Of a stretch of DNA of 64,000 nucleotides, positions 40,119 to 49,969 are shown in pieces. The DNA lies in assembly GCA_002901265.1 (NCBI GenBank), contig PPHI01000004.1, forward strand, positions 1 through 64,000, given 5' to 3'. The stretch comes from Rhodopirellula baltica. GTDB taxonomy: Bacteria > Planctomycetota > Planctomycetia > Pirellulales > Pirellulaceae. The translations under genes were made by a program, and so were the position numbers. The first letter of the stretch is position 1, and the number at the start of each line of letters is the position of its first letter. Below the pieces are notes generated by a model. It did no database searches. It was not told the origin of the DNA and was given only the letters and a program-made list of their open reading frames with translations.

Positions 40119-40916
40119 TCAGAACGGGAATTGCTCATCGACGTCGCTGGCGGCAAGTTCAACCAGGAACTGTGAAATCCGGTCGACCAACACTTCCATT
40201 AGCTTGTGGCCTTTCTCGGCCCTGGCCGGATGTGGGTTGCCCGAGCCCGTATTGCTGGTCAGCAAATGCCATGGGCGAGTGATAGAAATCCATCCTTGGT
40301 TCACCGCATCAAAACGAGTTGATTTCACGGCACCATCATCGGCAATGATCGCGCCATCTCGATCAGTTGCCACGAACTCGCGAAAGAATGCGAGCCCCAG
40401 CGCGGTTTCCATTTCACCGGCATGGTCGCCAGGCTCGTCAAAGATATCGGCCTGAACGTCGGCGCTGATGCCGCGAAACCAATCACACAAAAACATCTTG
40501 CATGGCGTTTGGTTGACCAGTTCTCGCAGCATCGGTTTGAACTCGTTGCCACCATGACTGTTCAAGATCAGGAGCTTTTTGATTCCACTGTTACTGAGCG
40601 AACCAAGCAAATCACGCAGGATCGTTTGCAGTGTTGACGGGTGCAGGTTCATCGACAGCGGGAAACGCGCCTGGTTGGTTTCCGTTCCATAGGGAATCGG
40701 TGGAAGCATCACGACGCGGGCCCCAAGGTCCCAAGCGGCTTCACACGCACGACTGGCTATCTCGGTCGCTTGAAAGGTGTCGGTGCCGTACGGCAAATGC
40801 AGATTGTGTGGCTCGGTGGCTCCGGTCGGCAACACCGCGACTTCATACGGACAATCTTTGACAAAGCCGTAGTTGATTTCGGAAAGAATCCAAGGACGCA
40901 TGGTGCGATGAGGCAT
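40119..40916 (-). CDS. Creatininase-family amidohydrolase
   Basis: 265 residues from the ATG at 40916; an upstream ATG at 40979 would add 21 less family-like residues. The family's metal ligands are visible: Glu35 and His37 in GATEPHN, Asp46 in PYGTD, His in LLILNSHGGNE and Glu in DHAGEMET. Members act on creatinine, F420 precursors (MftE-like, FAPy) and other cyclic amides, so the substrate cannot be named. No signal peptide. It is convergent with the CaCA gene, and the DUF3467 gene lies upstream on the same strand behind a terminator. Confidence 0.85.
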   Translation of the reverse strand: MPHRTMRPWILSEINYGFVKDCPYEVAVLPTGATEPHNLHLPYGTDTFQATEIASRACEAAWDLGARVVMLPPIPYGTETNQARFPLSMNLHPSTLQTILRDLLGSLSNSGIKKLLILNSHGGNEFKPMLRELVNQTPCKMFLCDWFRGISADVQADIFDEPGDHAGEMETALGLAFFREFVATDRDGAIIADDGAVKSTRFDAVNQGWISITRPWHLLTSNTGSGNPHPARAEKGHKLMEVLVDRISQFLVELAASDVDEQFPF

Positions 40917-40976
40917 AGGAGTTTGAACAAGTGAATGCGGGGTGAGCCACCAGCGTTCATCATAGCGTTTGCGCAT

Positions 40977-41011
40977 CAAAAAACCGTGCGCCGATCAAAT
41001 CGGCACACGGT
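40977..41011 (-). terminator. Rho-independent terminator of the DUF3467 gene
   Basis: On the minus strand, ACCGTGTGCCGAT pairs with ATCGGCGCACGGT (13 bases, one G-T pair) around a 3-base loop and is followed by TTTTTTGATG. It lies 28 bases after the DUF3467 stop. Confidence 0.8.
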
Positions 41012-41039
41012 CAGTTGAACACAAACAGGTCCGCGAGGA

Positions 41040-41438
41040 CTACTTGTTTTCGCTAGCCGCTGGAGCGGGAGCTGCGGGAGCCGGAGCTTGTTGGGTCAAG
41101 CCTGGGCGAACGCGTTTGTTGATGTCGGTTTCCAAAACGCCGAAGACAGCTTCGTGACGCGCGATCGACATTTGCAGTGCAGCCAGCAAACGTTTCGCGG
41201 TGTAGAAGTTCACGATGATACGTTGCTTGACTTCGATAGGATCCTTAGGAACACCGATCGGTTGTGGGTTCAAGCCGAAGTCAACGATCAGTTCTTCGGG
41301 AGAGCCGGTGACGCGGCAGAAGTTTGCGTAGGTTGCCAGTGCGTTGTCGTCGTTGACTTGAACCTGAACAGGTTGTTGCGATTGTGCTTGTTCCGCTGGA
41401 GGTGCAGCAGCGTCAGGTTTCTTTGCTTCATCAGCCAT
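41040..41438 (-). CDS. DUF3467 family protein
   Basis: 132 residues from the ATG at 41438; the longer open frame to 41594 is not convincing. The DUF3467 core is about residues 35-105: YANFCRVTGSPEELIVDFGLNPQ and RIIVNFYTAKRLLAALQMSIARHEAVFG. Both ends are low-complexity Ala/Pro/Gln-rich. The function of the family is unknown. It is small, cytoplasmic and usually single-copy in planctomycetes. It lies downstream of the M50/HlyD genes on the same strand, 294 bases away, so co-transcription is possible but not shown. A strong terminator follows. Confidence 0.85.
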   Translation of the reverse strand: MADEAKKPDAAAPPAEQAQSQQPVQVQVNDDNALATYANFCRVTGSPEELIVDFGLNPQPIGVPKDPIEVKQRIIVNFYTAKRLLAALQMSIARHEAVFGVLETDINKRVRPGLTQQAPAPAAPAPAASENK

Positions 41439-41732
41439 CGATGAAAATTCTCCACTAAGGGGTAAGGGTCGCGACCGTGAACCAACGACTTGGGGCAGAT
41501 CGCTCGAAACAGGGAAAAGGACTGAACCGCGTCGGGTTCCCAAATCATCGATCACACTTCCATTGCGGGGTGACGCATTGCATCGTACCGCCAACAGGTG
41601 ACTTGGGAAACCGCCGCTGTCGCATTCATTTCATGCCAGCAGTTAAATAGCTTGAAGATGCGTTAACTAGGAAAAACACGTTGTGAACACGAGGAAATAA
41701 AACGTTGTGATGACGTAACTTGTGCGACCGGA
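41439..41732. other. Intergenic region between the M50 gene and the DUF3467 gene
   Basis: Nothing coding recognised. On the minus strand an A/T-rich stretch around 41660-41720 (ATTTCCTCG...AACACG) could hold the DUF3467 promoter. No terminator is seen after the M50 gene. Confidence 0.35.
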
Positions 41733-43979
41733 CTAAAACTCAAAATTAAATGTTTTCGCAATCACGCGCCACAGTCGCTGACCGAGTGACTTGTCTTCGA
41801 CGTGGACTTTCGCGCTCCCACGATAGCCGGGACGAAGTGGTAAATCGGCGGTCGGATCGATCTGCAATGGCACGCGAGCTTGGTAGGTCACGCTACGCGG
41901 TTTGACCTGGCCGGTCGCCGGATCAATCTCCGTTTGCAAGTCGCTGCCGGTTTGGCTGGACATCGATGTCGAGGTATTGCGAAGCGGCTCACGAGCCATC
42001 TCTTCGACCGTTCCCGAAAACGTATCCATCCGTCGGGAATCCAATTTCATGTCGACCGCTTGGCCAACACTTACCAACTGGACGTCACCTTGATCGATCG
42101 CCAGAATCGCTTCGAAGTCATCGGCGTTGCCGATCTCACAAAGCAAGTCTTCTGCGCTTAAGGTGGCGCCGCGGTTTCGCAGTTCCAATGGTGATCCCCA
42201 CCAGGTCGGCAGTTGGCCCGATTCGGCCCCCTGCAACGGTTTCTTTGGCGGAGGAATCACGATGCCGGAAATTGGTGCGACAACCGTCAATCGGTCTAAT
42301 TCGACTTGCGTCTTTTGCTTAAGTTCCCGAACCGCGGCCAACATTTTCTCTTGCGTATCGATTTGCGCGGCAAGCGACCGATCACTGATGCGTCGCTGTT
42401 TGAGTTTCTCCAAAGTGGTTTCGGCAACCGCTTCTTCGATCTGCAAATCCTGCATTCGCATTTCCAGATCAGGATTCTTTAACACAGCGATCGTCTGGCC
42501 CGTTTCGACAAACTGGCCGGGCTCGACCGTGGTGACGATCTGACCAGAACTGCCCGCATAAACACGTCCGGCTTCGCCAGGGCGAACTTCAAATGCCGCA
42601 TCGATATGGTGCGGAAGTGGGATGTAGCAAACGGCCACAATCACCGTTGCGGCGACGGCCGCCGTGACCATCACGTTGAACCGTTTCACTTTCGAAAGTC
42701 TCCCGGGAGTTCGACAAAATTTCCAGGTTTGAATCACCGGCTGGGCCACCAGGCCAAAGAACCCGACCACCGCGACCGCGCGGCCGATGACCTCAAGACC
42801 ATAGGGTTCTAAAACCTTGATCACGAACCAGCAGATCGAGAACACAACCACCCAGCGATAGATGACGCTGGCGATTGTGAACATCGCGAACCAAAATCGT
42901 CCGCGGGTTGGCAAGAATGGATCGTCTTGAAGCTCCAGCCCCAAACAAGTCTTTTGGAACCAACGCTTCAGCACCTCGGTGCTCTTTTGCCGGAGGTTAG
43001 GAATCTCCAGCATGTCCATCAGGATGTAGTAGCCGTCGAAACGCAGCAGCGGGTTACCGTTAACCAACACGGTGCTGACGACGTTCAAGAACATCATGTT
43101 CAAACAGAGGTCATTGACCGTTGTTCCGGATTCGGTGAAGAACCAGACGAACGCGGCAAGCGACGCGAGGATCATTTCCACATAAATCCCGCCGGCACCG
43201 ATCCACACCCGCTTCCATTTGTTGGGCAACATCCACGAATCGGAAACGTTGCAATACAAACACGGCGTGAATACCAACAGCATGAAACCGATTTCGTGAC
43301 ACTCCCCGCCAAACTTTTTACAGCTCAGTCCGTGTCCGAATTCGTGTAACACTTTGACGATCGCCATCGTCGCCGCCAGGATGATCCAGCGGTCGGCGGC
43401 GAAGAACTGCTGAAACGTCGGCAGCCGTGAATAGACGGTTTCGTACTGCGTCGCCAGCAGCAACGACGCGGCACCGAGCATCCCGATGAAAAAGAACAAT
43501 GCCGGGACGGTGAAAATCCAACCGAACCAAGGCAGGATCGCATTGAGGATTTTCTCGGGGTCAAAGCCACGGAAGCGAAGTGCGAACACGTTGGCCATCT
43601 TGCCCAACGTCTCTTTGTTTCGTTTTTTTCGACCACGATGACGAAGTGCCTTTCCCTGGCCGGGTGAGTTACTGATCACCAAGCCGCTGCGGTGCAACAT
43701 CCCGATGAACTGTTGCAAATCGCCAAACGTGATTTTTTGTGGCGCGAATCGCTGCTCAAACCCGTCTTTGATTTGTTGCAAACTGACATGCCCATCCAGC
43801 ATGTTCAGAATGAAATACTCTTCGTCATGAAAACGAAAGTACTGCAAACCGACAGGTTCTTTCAAAACCCAATAGCCCGTCCCCTGGTAACGGTGGCGAC
43901 TGGAAACCAAGTCCGGTCGCTTGCGCACCGTCAACGGACGCGACGAGCTACTGACGAGAGATTCGGCGAGTGTGGCCAT
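41733..43979 (-). CDS. PqqD-like / M50 site-2 protease / HlyD fusion membrane protein
   Basis: 748 residues. Residues about 30-105 resemble a PqqD/RiPP-recognition winged helix (YFRFHDEEYFILNMLDGHVSL). Then come several membrane helices with the M50 zinc motif HEFGH (212-216) and a third ligand Asp315 in NGNPLLRFDGYY. A final periplasmic HlyD-type adaptor follows (about 470-730: GQIVTTVEPGQFVETGQTIAVL, two coiled-coil arms, then a barrel). M50 proteases cleave in the membrane, so this could process and pass on a peptide. It is last of three same-strand genes (GAF-HlyD, HlyD, this one), with an 81-base gap before it. No recognisable substrate gene lies nearby. The HlyD part is full length. Confidence 0.85.
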   Translation of the reverse strand: MATLAESLVSSSSRPLTVRKRPDLVSSRHRYQGTGYWVLKEPVGLQYFRFHDEEYFILNMLDGHVSLQQIKDGFEQRFAPQKITFGDLQQFIGMLHRSGLVISNSPGQGKALRHRGRKKRNKETLGKMANVFALRFRGFDPEKILNAILPWFGWIFTVPALFFFIGMLGAASLLLATQYETVYSRLPTFQQFFAADRWIILAATMAIVKVLHEFGHGLSCKKFGGECHEIGFMLLVFTPCLYCNVSDSWMLPNKWKRVWIGAGGIYVEMILASLAAFVWFFTESGTTVNDLCLNMMFLNVVSTVLVNGNPLLRFDGYYILMDMLEIPNLRQKSTEVLKRWFQKTCLGLELQDDPFLPTRGRFWFAMFTIASVIYRWVVVFSICWFVIKVLEPYGLEVIGRAVAVVGFFGLVAQPVIQTWKFCRTPGRLSKVKRFNVMVTAAVAATVIVAVCYIPLPHHIDAAFEVRPGEAGRVYAGSSGQIVTTVEPGQFVETGQTIAVLKNPDLEMRMQDLQIEEAVAETTLEKLKQRRISDRSLAAQIDTQEKMLAAVRELKQKTQVELDRLTVVAPISGIVIPPPKKPLQGAESGQLPTWWGSPLELRNRGATLSAEDLLCEIGNADDFEAILAIDQGDVQLVSVGQAVDMKLDSRRMDTFSGTVEEMAREPLRNTSTSMSSQTGSDLQTEIDPATGQVKPRSVTYQARVPLQIDPTADLPLRPGYRGSAKVHVEDKSLGQRLWRVIAKTFNFEF

Positions 43980-44060
43980 GAAGGGAAACGGTGAAAAGAA
44001 TCAGTTCGTTGTTGTGGCGAAGACGTATGGCGGCGACGCCAAACTTGCGAAGCAGTCAGC

Positions 44061-45032
44061 CTATTGAGGAATCACCTGAATCTCGGCTTCCATTCCCGGC
44101 TTGATCAGCCACTCATTTCCCGATCGGCGGTTTTTGATCTTGGCCCAGACACGATGGGATTGGTTCAAGTCCAACTCAGTACTGATGTAGTCCAAGGTGC
44201 CATCGAATTCTTCGGTCATCGGCGAAGCATCCGTTCCGCCAACGACGATTCTGATTTTTACAGGCTGACCGCGATGAATCGAACGACCATAGGACAATGC
44301 GTGGACGGCACCTTCGACACGCAACTCGTCCATTTGCACCAGTTCGACAATCGGGCTGCCACGCTGAACCCACTCGCCAAGTTGGGCATATCGGTTTTCA
44401 ACAAACGCGTCAAAATCGGCCCGAATCGTACGGGTCTCGATCTCGTGCTTGGCAAGCTCCGTTTCAGCTTGCTTGACCATGTACTCGGCCATCGCTGACT
44501 TCTCGTTCAATTCAGCCAGTTCGATTCGCAGCTTCGCACGCTCCGCCTCGGCCTGTTTTTTTCGCATCTCCCAAAACGGGGCCGCACTCTGATCAAACAA
44601 CTCTTCATAGGCTTTCGATTCGGCCCGAGCGATTTCTTCGGTCGCAACCGCATCTCGATAGTTGATGTGATCCTGTGCTTTGATCTTCGCCACGACTTCT
44701 TCGCGTAGCTTGAGGTCCATCGTCAGTTCGGCTTGCTTGGTATCGACCAAAGCCAAGACGTCGCCTTTCTTGACAAACTGGCCTTCTTCAATCTTCAAAT
44801 CCGTAAGCTGACCGTCTGATTTGGACGGGATCTTACTCTTGTGATTGAACTGAACGACACAGCCACCGATACGCACACCCTGCTCGGACATTCCCGAAGT
44901 CGCACCGCGAGGTGGCCCCTGAGTTCCCGTTTGAGCAATGGTGGGCGATGCCATAAAGACGAATCCACACAAGCATCCGAAGGCAATGCCGCGGATCAAG
45001 GCGTTTGGTTGATGCATGGTATTGATTGACAT
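44061..45032 (-). CDS. HlyD/RND-type membrane-fusion (periplasmic adaptor) protein
   Basis: 323 residues from the ATG at 45032, or 318 from the ATG at 45017. Signal-like N-terminus (LIRGIAFGCLCGFVFMASPTIAQ), then a lipoyl-like half motif (CVVQFNHKSKIPSKSDGQLTDLKIEEGQFVKKGDVLALVD), a coiled-coil hairpin (about 85-190) and a beta-barrel end (about 220-320). It belongs to the adaptor family that bridges inner and outer membranes in export systems. The apparent 1121-residue open frame at 44061-47426 joins this gene to its upstream neighbour only because that gene is frameshifted. It lies 19 bases from that gene's true stop. Confidence 0.85.
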   Translation of the reverse strand: MSINTMHQPNALIRGIAFGCLCGFVFMASPTIAQTGTQGPPRGATSGMSEQGVRIGGCVVQFNHKSKIPSKSDGQLTDLKIEEGQFVKKGDVLALVDTKQAELTMDLKLREEVVAKIKAQDHINYRDAVATEEIARAESKAYEELFDQSAAPFWEMRKKQAEAERAKLRIELAELNEKSAMAEYMVKQAETELAKHEIETRTIRADFDAFVENRYAQLGEWVQRGSPIVELVQMDELRVEGAVHALSYGRSIHRGQPVKIRIVVGGTDASPMTEEFDGTLDYISTELDLNQSHRVWAKIKNRRSGNEWLIKPGMEAEIQVIPQ

Positions 45033-45051
45033 TGAAGATGAATGGATTGTC

Positions 45052-47111
45052 TTAAAAGAAGAACTTGCAAAGCCATTCGTAGATTTCGTGAAAGAACACG
45101 AACCCACTTGGCTCACGCCCGCAGTGAATCTTTGCCAAGACGGACGATCCCGGTGGTGGGGCCATCTTCTTGAGCGATTCGGGGTCCGGATACGCTTCCA
45201 TCTCGATGATGCGCCGTGCTCTTCATGCGACTCTGCCCGAGGCGAAATGTTCGCAATCGGCAGACTGGCCGTTAACGGATCCATCGTCGGATCCAATTGC
45301 ATGATGTACGTCACTTCCAAAGCGTCGGTGACGTTGTTTTCGCGGATGAATTCGTCGAGGTGACCTTCGCGTTTTTCTGGCAACGCGATCCGCAGTTCGT
45401 ATGGCTGATCCAAGTCGGCGATTTCCAACAGCACTTGGCCAGTCATGATCGGGCGGCTTCGCAGCGTGTTCTCCACATCAAACGTGGTCACGACGCCGTT
45501 GATGGGCGAACGAACCTGCAGCTCTTCGCGGCGTTTTAACTGCAACTCCAGTTTCTTGCCCAGCGATTCAAGCTTCGTACGCAGTTCGCCTTCTTGACCT
45601 TGAAGTGCCAGCAGGTCAGCACGATCCATTTCACGCCGACCGATCCGTTGCTGGCCCATTACCTTGGCGAGCTCGGCACTTGTCGTGCTGATCTGGCCCT
45701 GCAAGTCTTCGAGCTGAATGTCGATCTCGGGGTTACGTAGCTGGACCAACAACTGGCCCGCTTCGACCTTGTCGTTTCGCTTGACCAAGACGTCGACCAC
45801 TTCGCCATCGACACTGGCAAAGATTTGGCGACGGACAGTTGGTTCCAAGGTGCCTTCGGCGGAAAGATTGAAATCCTTCTGGATGATCGTCAGGCCGAGT
45901 GCCACGATCAGAACCAATGCGATGATGCCCAACGTTTTGGGCAACGTGCGTGCACGCAAAATCCACGACGCGCGGCCGAGTGCTCGCCACACCGGCATCA
46001 TGAACAGGTTGCTGTGCGACTGGGAATTCGCGATCGCCCGTGTGCCGTGCTCGTAAACCAAGTCACAGCGTTGACGAAAGATCTCGCGGGGGATGTCGGT
46101 TTCAATCTGTTCGACGATCAGTGCCCCGATGACTTCACCGCGGTGAGCATTGTCACGGTCGATTTCGCCCGCGGCACCAGAATCTTCGTCGGCCCCCAAC
46201 TTTCGCATCGGTTCACGAAGCGGCAAGACGGCGATGTTTCGGCCATAGGACTGATCGACGTAATCTTCCAACGCCTCCTCGATCTGAGGCGGCAAGTCTT
46301 CGGTCGCGCCATCGTGATACAACGGTTCGCCGGCGGCGCAAACGCGGGTCGCCAAGTTATTGAGCGCGGCAACAATGTTCGAACGGTTTTCAATCGTGTC
46401 TTGGCCACTGATCGCTTCGACAGTGCATTTGCGACCTTTCTTGATCGCGACACTGACGCGGTCACAACCGATCAAACGACGACCTTCGTTGGCGACGACA
46501 TACGCGGTCTCGGCCAGATCGAGCGACTCGTGTGCGGCCCGTGCAAACGAATCCGCCTGTTGCCAAAGTGTCTGTCGGTCACCGAGCGAACGCAGCTTTT
46601 GGCTTCGCAGCCACTCCGCCGCCAACGAACACATCTGTTCGAGAAAACGCAGGTAACCACGCTGTGTTTCCGGCGCGGTATCGGGTCGCTGAAAGACTTC
46701 GATCAGACCGTCTTTGTGGCCATCGTGTGCCAGCGCCCCAAGGACCAACAAATAACGAGTCGGGTTGCCCTGTGCATCACCGTCGGTCGTCCCGCTGTAC
46801 GGCGGCACCAACATCGACTGGCCAGCGTTTGCCACGCGGCTGATCAGTCGTGAGTGCCGAACGGAATCCTCGGTATCGTCAACCAAGATCGCCGGTTCGG
46901 CATTGATTTGATACTGCAGCTTTAACTGCTTGTCATCATCGAGCAGCCAAATCGCTCCACCAGCCGCCGCCAGTGCGGTGATGATACGACTGAGCAGCTC
47001 CGGATAGAACTCTTCCGCGGTCGCGCCACTCTTGGCAAGCGCCGCGATCTCATTGACCAGCCCGCGAATCTGCGCCTTGGTCTCTTCAACCGTTTGCTGA
47101 TTGACCGACAT
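45052..47111 (-). CDS. GAF-domain HlyD-type membrane protein, apparent single-base frameshift
   Basis: 686 residues after repair, from the ATG at 47111. Residues about 15-340 look like one or two GAF-type sensor domains (ITALAAAGGAIWLLDD; RRLIGCDRVSVAIKKG). One membrane helix (about 388-410) precedes a HlyD-type adaptor with long coiled-coil arms (about 425-600). Near 45211-45215 (plus strand) one base is missing. Restoring it changes EEHGASSRWK... into EEHGRIIEMEAYPDPE..., which continues through GSSVLAKIHCGREPSGFVFFHEIYEWLCKFFF to a stop at 45052, the normal family end. Restored length is a whole number of codons. Without repair the frame reads into the next gene. A cytoplasmic GAF part facing an adaptor suggests a sensory export component. 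Confidence 0.75.
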
Positions 47112-47329
47112 CGATTTGACGTAGAACTCCGAGGGAAATGAATCGGGGACGTGGCTAACAAGACTACGTCCAGAATTGGGCGGTCGGGCGACAGTAGTAA
47201 ATTCGGCCCGCAGAATCCATGTTGACCTGAATGTTCCGATTTGAATGACCGTCCGCCCGCACGGTGTGTACCGGTTTTGGCGATTCAACCTCGACATCGT
47301 ATACGCTTTGTATATGATCGTCCACACAT

Positions 47330-47901
47330 ATGGATCACGATTGCCCCCCACCAAGACGAAGCTTTCATGAAGCGGCCTCAGAACGCGCAGTAGCCGACGA
47401 ACCGTCACAACCGCCGCAGGCGTCACTCTGTCGCCACAAACCGTTGCTCAGAAAGGGATTGCGCCGCGTCGTGCGGACGCCCTCCCCAAATCGAACACTG
47501 CACCAGAGCCCACCCCACCGCAGCCCCCCGCGGTTGCTTCTCCGTCGGTCATCCTGGGCGAATTGCAGCGGCAAATGAACCGTTTGCAGCGAGAAATCCG
47601 GCTGACGATTCAAGCCCAGCTCGGTCAGATGTCGGGACGGTCGCTGGAAACCATCGATCAGAATCGTGAACTTGTTCAGTCCATCCAGGCGATGCTGGAC
47701 TCGCACGGATTGCGGGTCCGCTGCACGCAATGTGGTCAGCCGGCGATTTTGCGGGTGTCTCCCCGAGCGGGCGCGAGAGCGGGGGTGTTCGTGTTCGATC
47801 ACACCGTTGACGGTCGCCGCACGTTTCATGGCGGACGTATCGTGATGCCAGAAATTCGGTTGGTCGCCAAACCACCACGCAAGCCTCGCAAAGCCAAATA
47901 G
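47330..47901 (+). CDS. Unknown small protein, probable frameshift; CxxC and basic C-terminus
   Basis: Reading from the ATG at 47330, the start (MDHDCPPPRRSFHEAASERAV...) is in one frame and the rest in another. One extra G near 47422 (GCG-GTC for GCGTC) would join ADEPSQPPQA to VTLSPQTVAQKG and give a 190-residue protein. The second frame has a Pro-rich linker, a helical part (about 80-125), Cys-Thr-Gln-Cys followed by GQPAILR, and ends in a basic run (KPPRKPRKAK). The Cys pair could hold zinc with other residues. If the N-terminus is not real, an ATG at 47575 gives 108 residues. No known family was recognised. It is divergent from the GAF-HlyD gene (218-base gap). Confidence 0.5.
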
Positions 47902-48048
47902 CCCCCGAGGGTTGCGACAGGTTACGATCCTCTCGCCACTGTTGTCTTGAACGTTGGCGGAATAGACGACTTCGGTTTCCGACCGCTATGATTCAGTCTT
48001 TCCTTACGAACCGCATCGTTTCCAGCAGCCGTAGAACAGCCAAACTCG

Positions 48049-48600
48049 ATGACAGACTCCAAAGACGCGTCGATCACACTGCCCAGCCCTTCGACGGCGA
48101 TGGATATTTTGGTGGGCACGATTGAGCAAATTAAATTCGCACGCGACTACACGCTGCAGCTGCTCGACAGCACGCCACTGGAACACTGGTTCACAATCCC
48201 TGATGGACTGCCGACAAACATCGCTTGGCAAGTCGGACACCTTACGGTCAGCCAATACGGGTTGTTGATGTTTCGCATCCGTGGTCGCCAACCGAGCGAT
48301 CTGGATTTGATTCCTGGCAAGTTCCGTAAAGCCTACGGGCGCAGCTCCGTCCCTAGCCCGGATGGTTCAGCACAACCTACACCGGACGAATTGCTCGAAC
48401 GTTTTGACCGTGTGTTCGTCGATGCACTTGGTGAACTCGACTCGGTCGATTCGGACACGCTGCTCGAACCGGTCGACATGCCCTATGCCGGTTATCCAAT
48501 CAAGCTGGGCGCGATCATGTTCTGCCCGCTTCACGAACACATCCACGCCGGTCAAATCGGTTTGCTCCGGCGAGCCCTAGGTCTAGAACCGGTTCGCTAG
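48049..48600 (+). CDS. DinB-family (DinB_2) protein
   Basis: 183 residues. DinB/YfiT-like four-helix fold: helix 1 has TIEQIKFARDYTLQLLD; the His ligands are in NIAWQVGHLTVSQYG and LHEHIHAGQIGLLRRALG. These three His bind a divalent metal in family members. Roles include thiol transfer and damage response, but most are uncharacterised. No signal peptide. It is convergent with the pseudopilin operon with a 16-base gap, and 147 bases downstream of the small unknown gene. Confidence 0.82.
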   Translation: MTDSKDASITLPSPSTAMDILVGTIEQIKFARDYTLQLLDSTPLEHWFTIPDGLPTNIAWQVGHLTVSQYGLLMFRIRGRQPSDLDLIPGKFRKAYGRSSVPSPDGSAQPTPDELLERFDRVFVDALGELDSVDSDTLLEPVDMPYAGYPIKLGAIMFCPLHEHIHAGQIGLLRRALGLEPVR

Positions 48601-48616
48601 GTAGCACTTAGCAGCC

Positions 48617-49966
48617 CTATTGGGTTGGCGGCGTGACCGTTCGATAGTACGAGCCCGGTGCGATTTCCAATCGGTTTGGGTCCGACAGGCCCAGCGGTAC
48701 GTTGGCGAGGACTTCATCAAAAGAACGAATTGCCAAGTCCGCCCAAAGGTACAAACCATTGACGTTTAGCGAACCCGTGATCGCCAATGTCTCGCGATTG
48801 CTGGTCGCCAGAACATAGGCGTTGTTGGTGCTATAAAACACACCGCGAAAGACGGTGGAGTAGCGATCGGACAGCGTCGAATTCTGATAGCCTGCCCCAT
48901 AAGGTGTCGATGACGGATTAAAGTTTGTCCCGCAAACGGCTTCATCCAACAATGGGCCGACGGCATCGAATAGTACCGGCGAATCGGTAATCAAGGCCGC
49001 GTTTTGTGATTCCCAACATATTGCGTCAGTGATCCGAATCCGCTGCGAGTTGGTGATCACGAGCGTGCCCTGTATCCGCGACGCTGCGATGGTCAACTGT
49101 GTTCCTTGGGCATCGATGTGATAGATACCTTGCTCATTGACGGGGCCATAAGGATTATCCTGTGCAGAGAGCAGCGCATGATTGATCGCACGCTCGCTAT
49201 CGCGATACGGCAACATCGCCAACGGAATTTCTGTCGCTTGGGACGCAAACCAACGAACGACGTCGTGCGTCCCATCGTCTAACGCGTCTGAGTTGATAGT
49301 GCCTCGCACGGAAAGCCCGATGTCTCCGCCACAGCTTAGCCGCGGCGTCACGACCATCGCATCGCTACTTCCGATGCAATCATCGCCGACTTGGATGTCA
49401 CGCTCACAGGACAGCACAGCCGAATCGATTTGCAGATCGTTCTGTATTGTGACGCCGAACTTCAAAAACCTTGCTGGCGATTGAGCCGAACGCAACCGAA
49501 CACGCACCGCCGCACTTGCGTTACCCAGTTGCCCGATGCCCGTTAATAGCACTTCGTCGAACGGGTCATCAAGAAAATCGCCGTCGGGATCTTCAACGAC
49601 GAATCCCGTTCGCGAATCAGCACGGCCTGAAAACACTTCCGCCGAAATCCAACCGTTAAACTGGCCCCCCAACGCGGATTCTCGCCAATACGAATCTTGC
49701 GATAGCTGCTCGACGGCACGCTGCAACTCGGATTCGGCCAAACGGAGTGCGGCTTGTCGATCGGCATCGCCGGCCAATGACTTCCAACGAGATGTACTTA
49801 GCGAAACTGCGGTCGCGATCATCCCTGCAACAACCAGTGAAGTGAACATCACTGCTATATACAGGTAACCACGTCGTGGCATCCGGGCGATGCGGCGGCG
49901 GGTTTTCCATCGATGTTGTTGAAACGATGCGTGTTCTGGTTTTGTCATGAATACTGGGTTTGTCAT
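48617..49966 (-). CDS. Pseudopilin-like (PilX/GspK-type) protein
   Basis: 449 residues from the ATG at 49966; a second ATG at 49948 has nearly the same upstream context because TTTGTCATGAAT is duplicated there. Hydrophobic N-terminal helix (about 34-58, YLYIAVMFTSLVVAGMIATAVSL) preceded by a basic stretch with RRGY, then a long exported part with NMLS-type AESELQRA. Like PilX/GspK, it probably caps a pilus or a type II-like pseudopilus. The prepilin cleavage motif is not the classical G-FxLIE. It is the last gene of the operon, 3 bases after the preceding stop. Confidence 0.72.
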   Translation of the reverse strand: MTNPVFMTKPEHASFQQHRWKTRRRIARMPRRGYLYIAVMFTSLVVAGMIATAVSLSTSRWKSLAGDADRQAALRLAESELQRAVEQLSQDSYWRESALGGQFNGWISAEVFSGRADSRTGFVVEDPDGDFLDDPFDEVLLTGIGQLGNASAAVRVRLRSAQSPARFLKFGVTIQNDLQIDSAVLSCERDIQVGDDCIGSSDAMVVTPRLSCGGDIGLSVRGTINSDALDDGTHDVVRWFASQATEIPLAMLPYRDSERAINHALLSAQDNPYGPVNEQGIYHIDAQGTQLTIAASRIQGTLVITNSQRIRITDAICWESQNAALITDSPVLFDAVGPLLDEAVCGTNFNPSSTPYGAGYQNSTLSDRYSTVFRGVFYSTNNAYVLATSNRETLAITGSLNVNGLYLWADLAIRSFDEVLANVPLGLSDPNRLEIAPGSYYRTVTPPTQ

Positions 49967-49969
49967 GAA

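Noticed and set aside
44061-47426. Single 1121-residue GAF-HlyD-HlyD protein
   Set aside because: An artefact: the first gene loses frame at about 45211-45215, and its out-of-frame tail happens to be in frame with the next gene. Family ends and starts (stop at 45052; signal sequence at 45032) show two genes.
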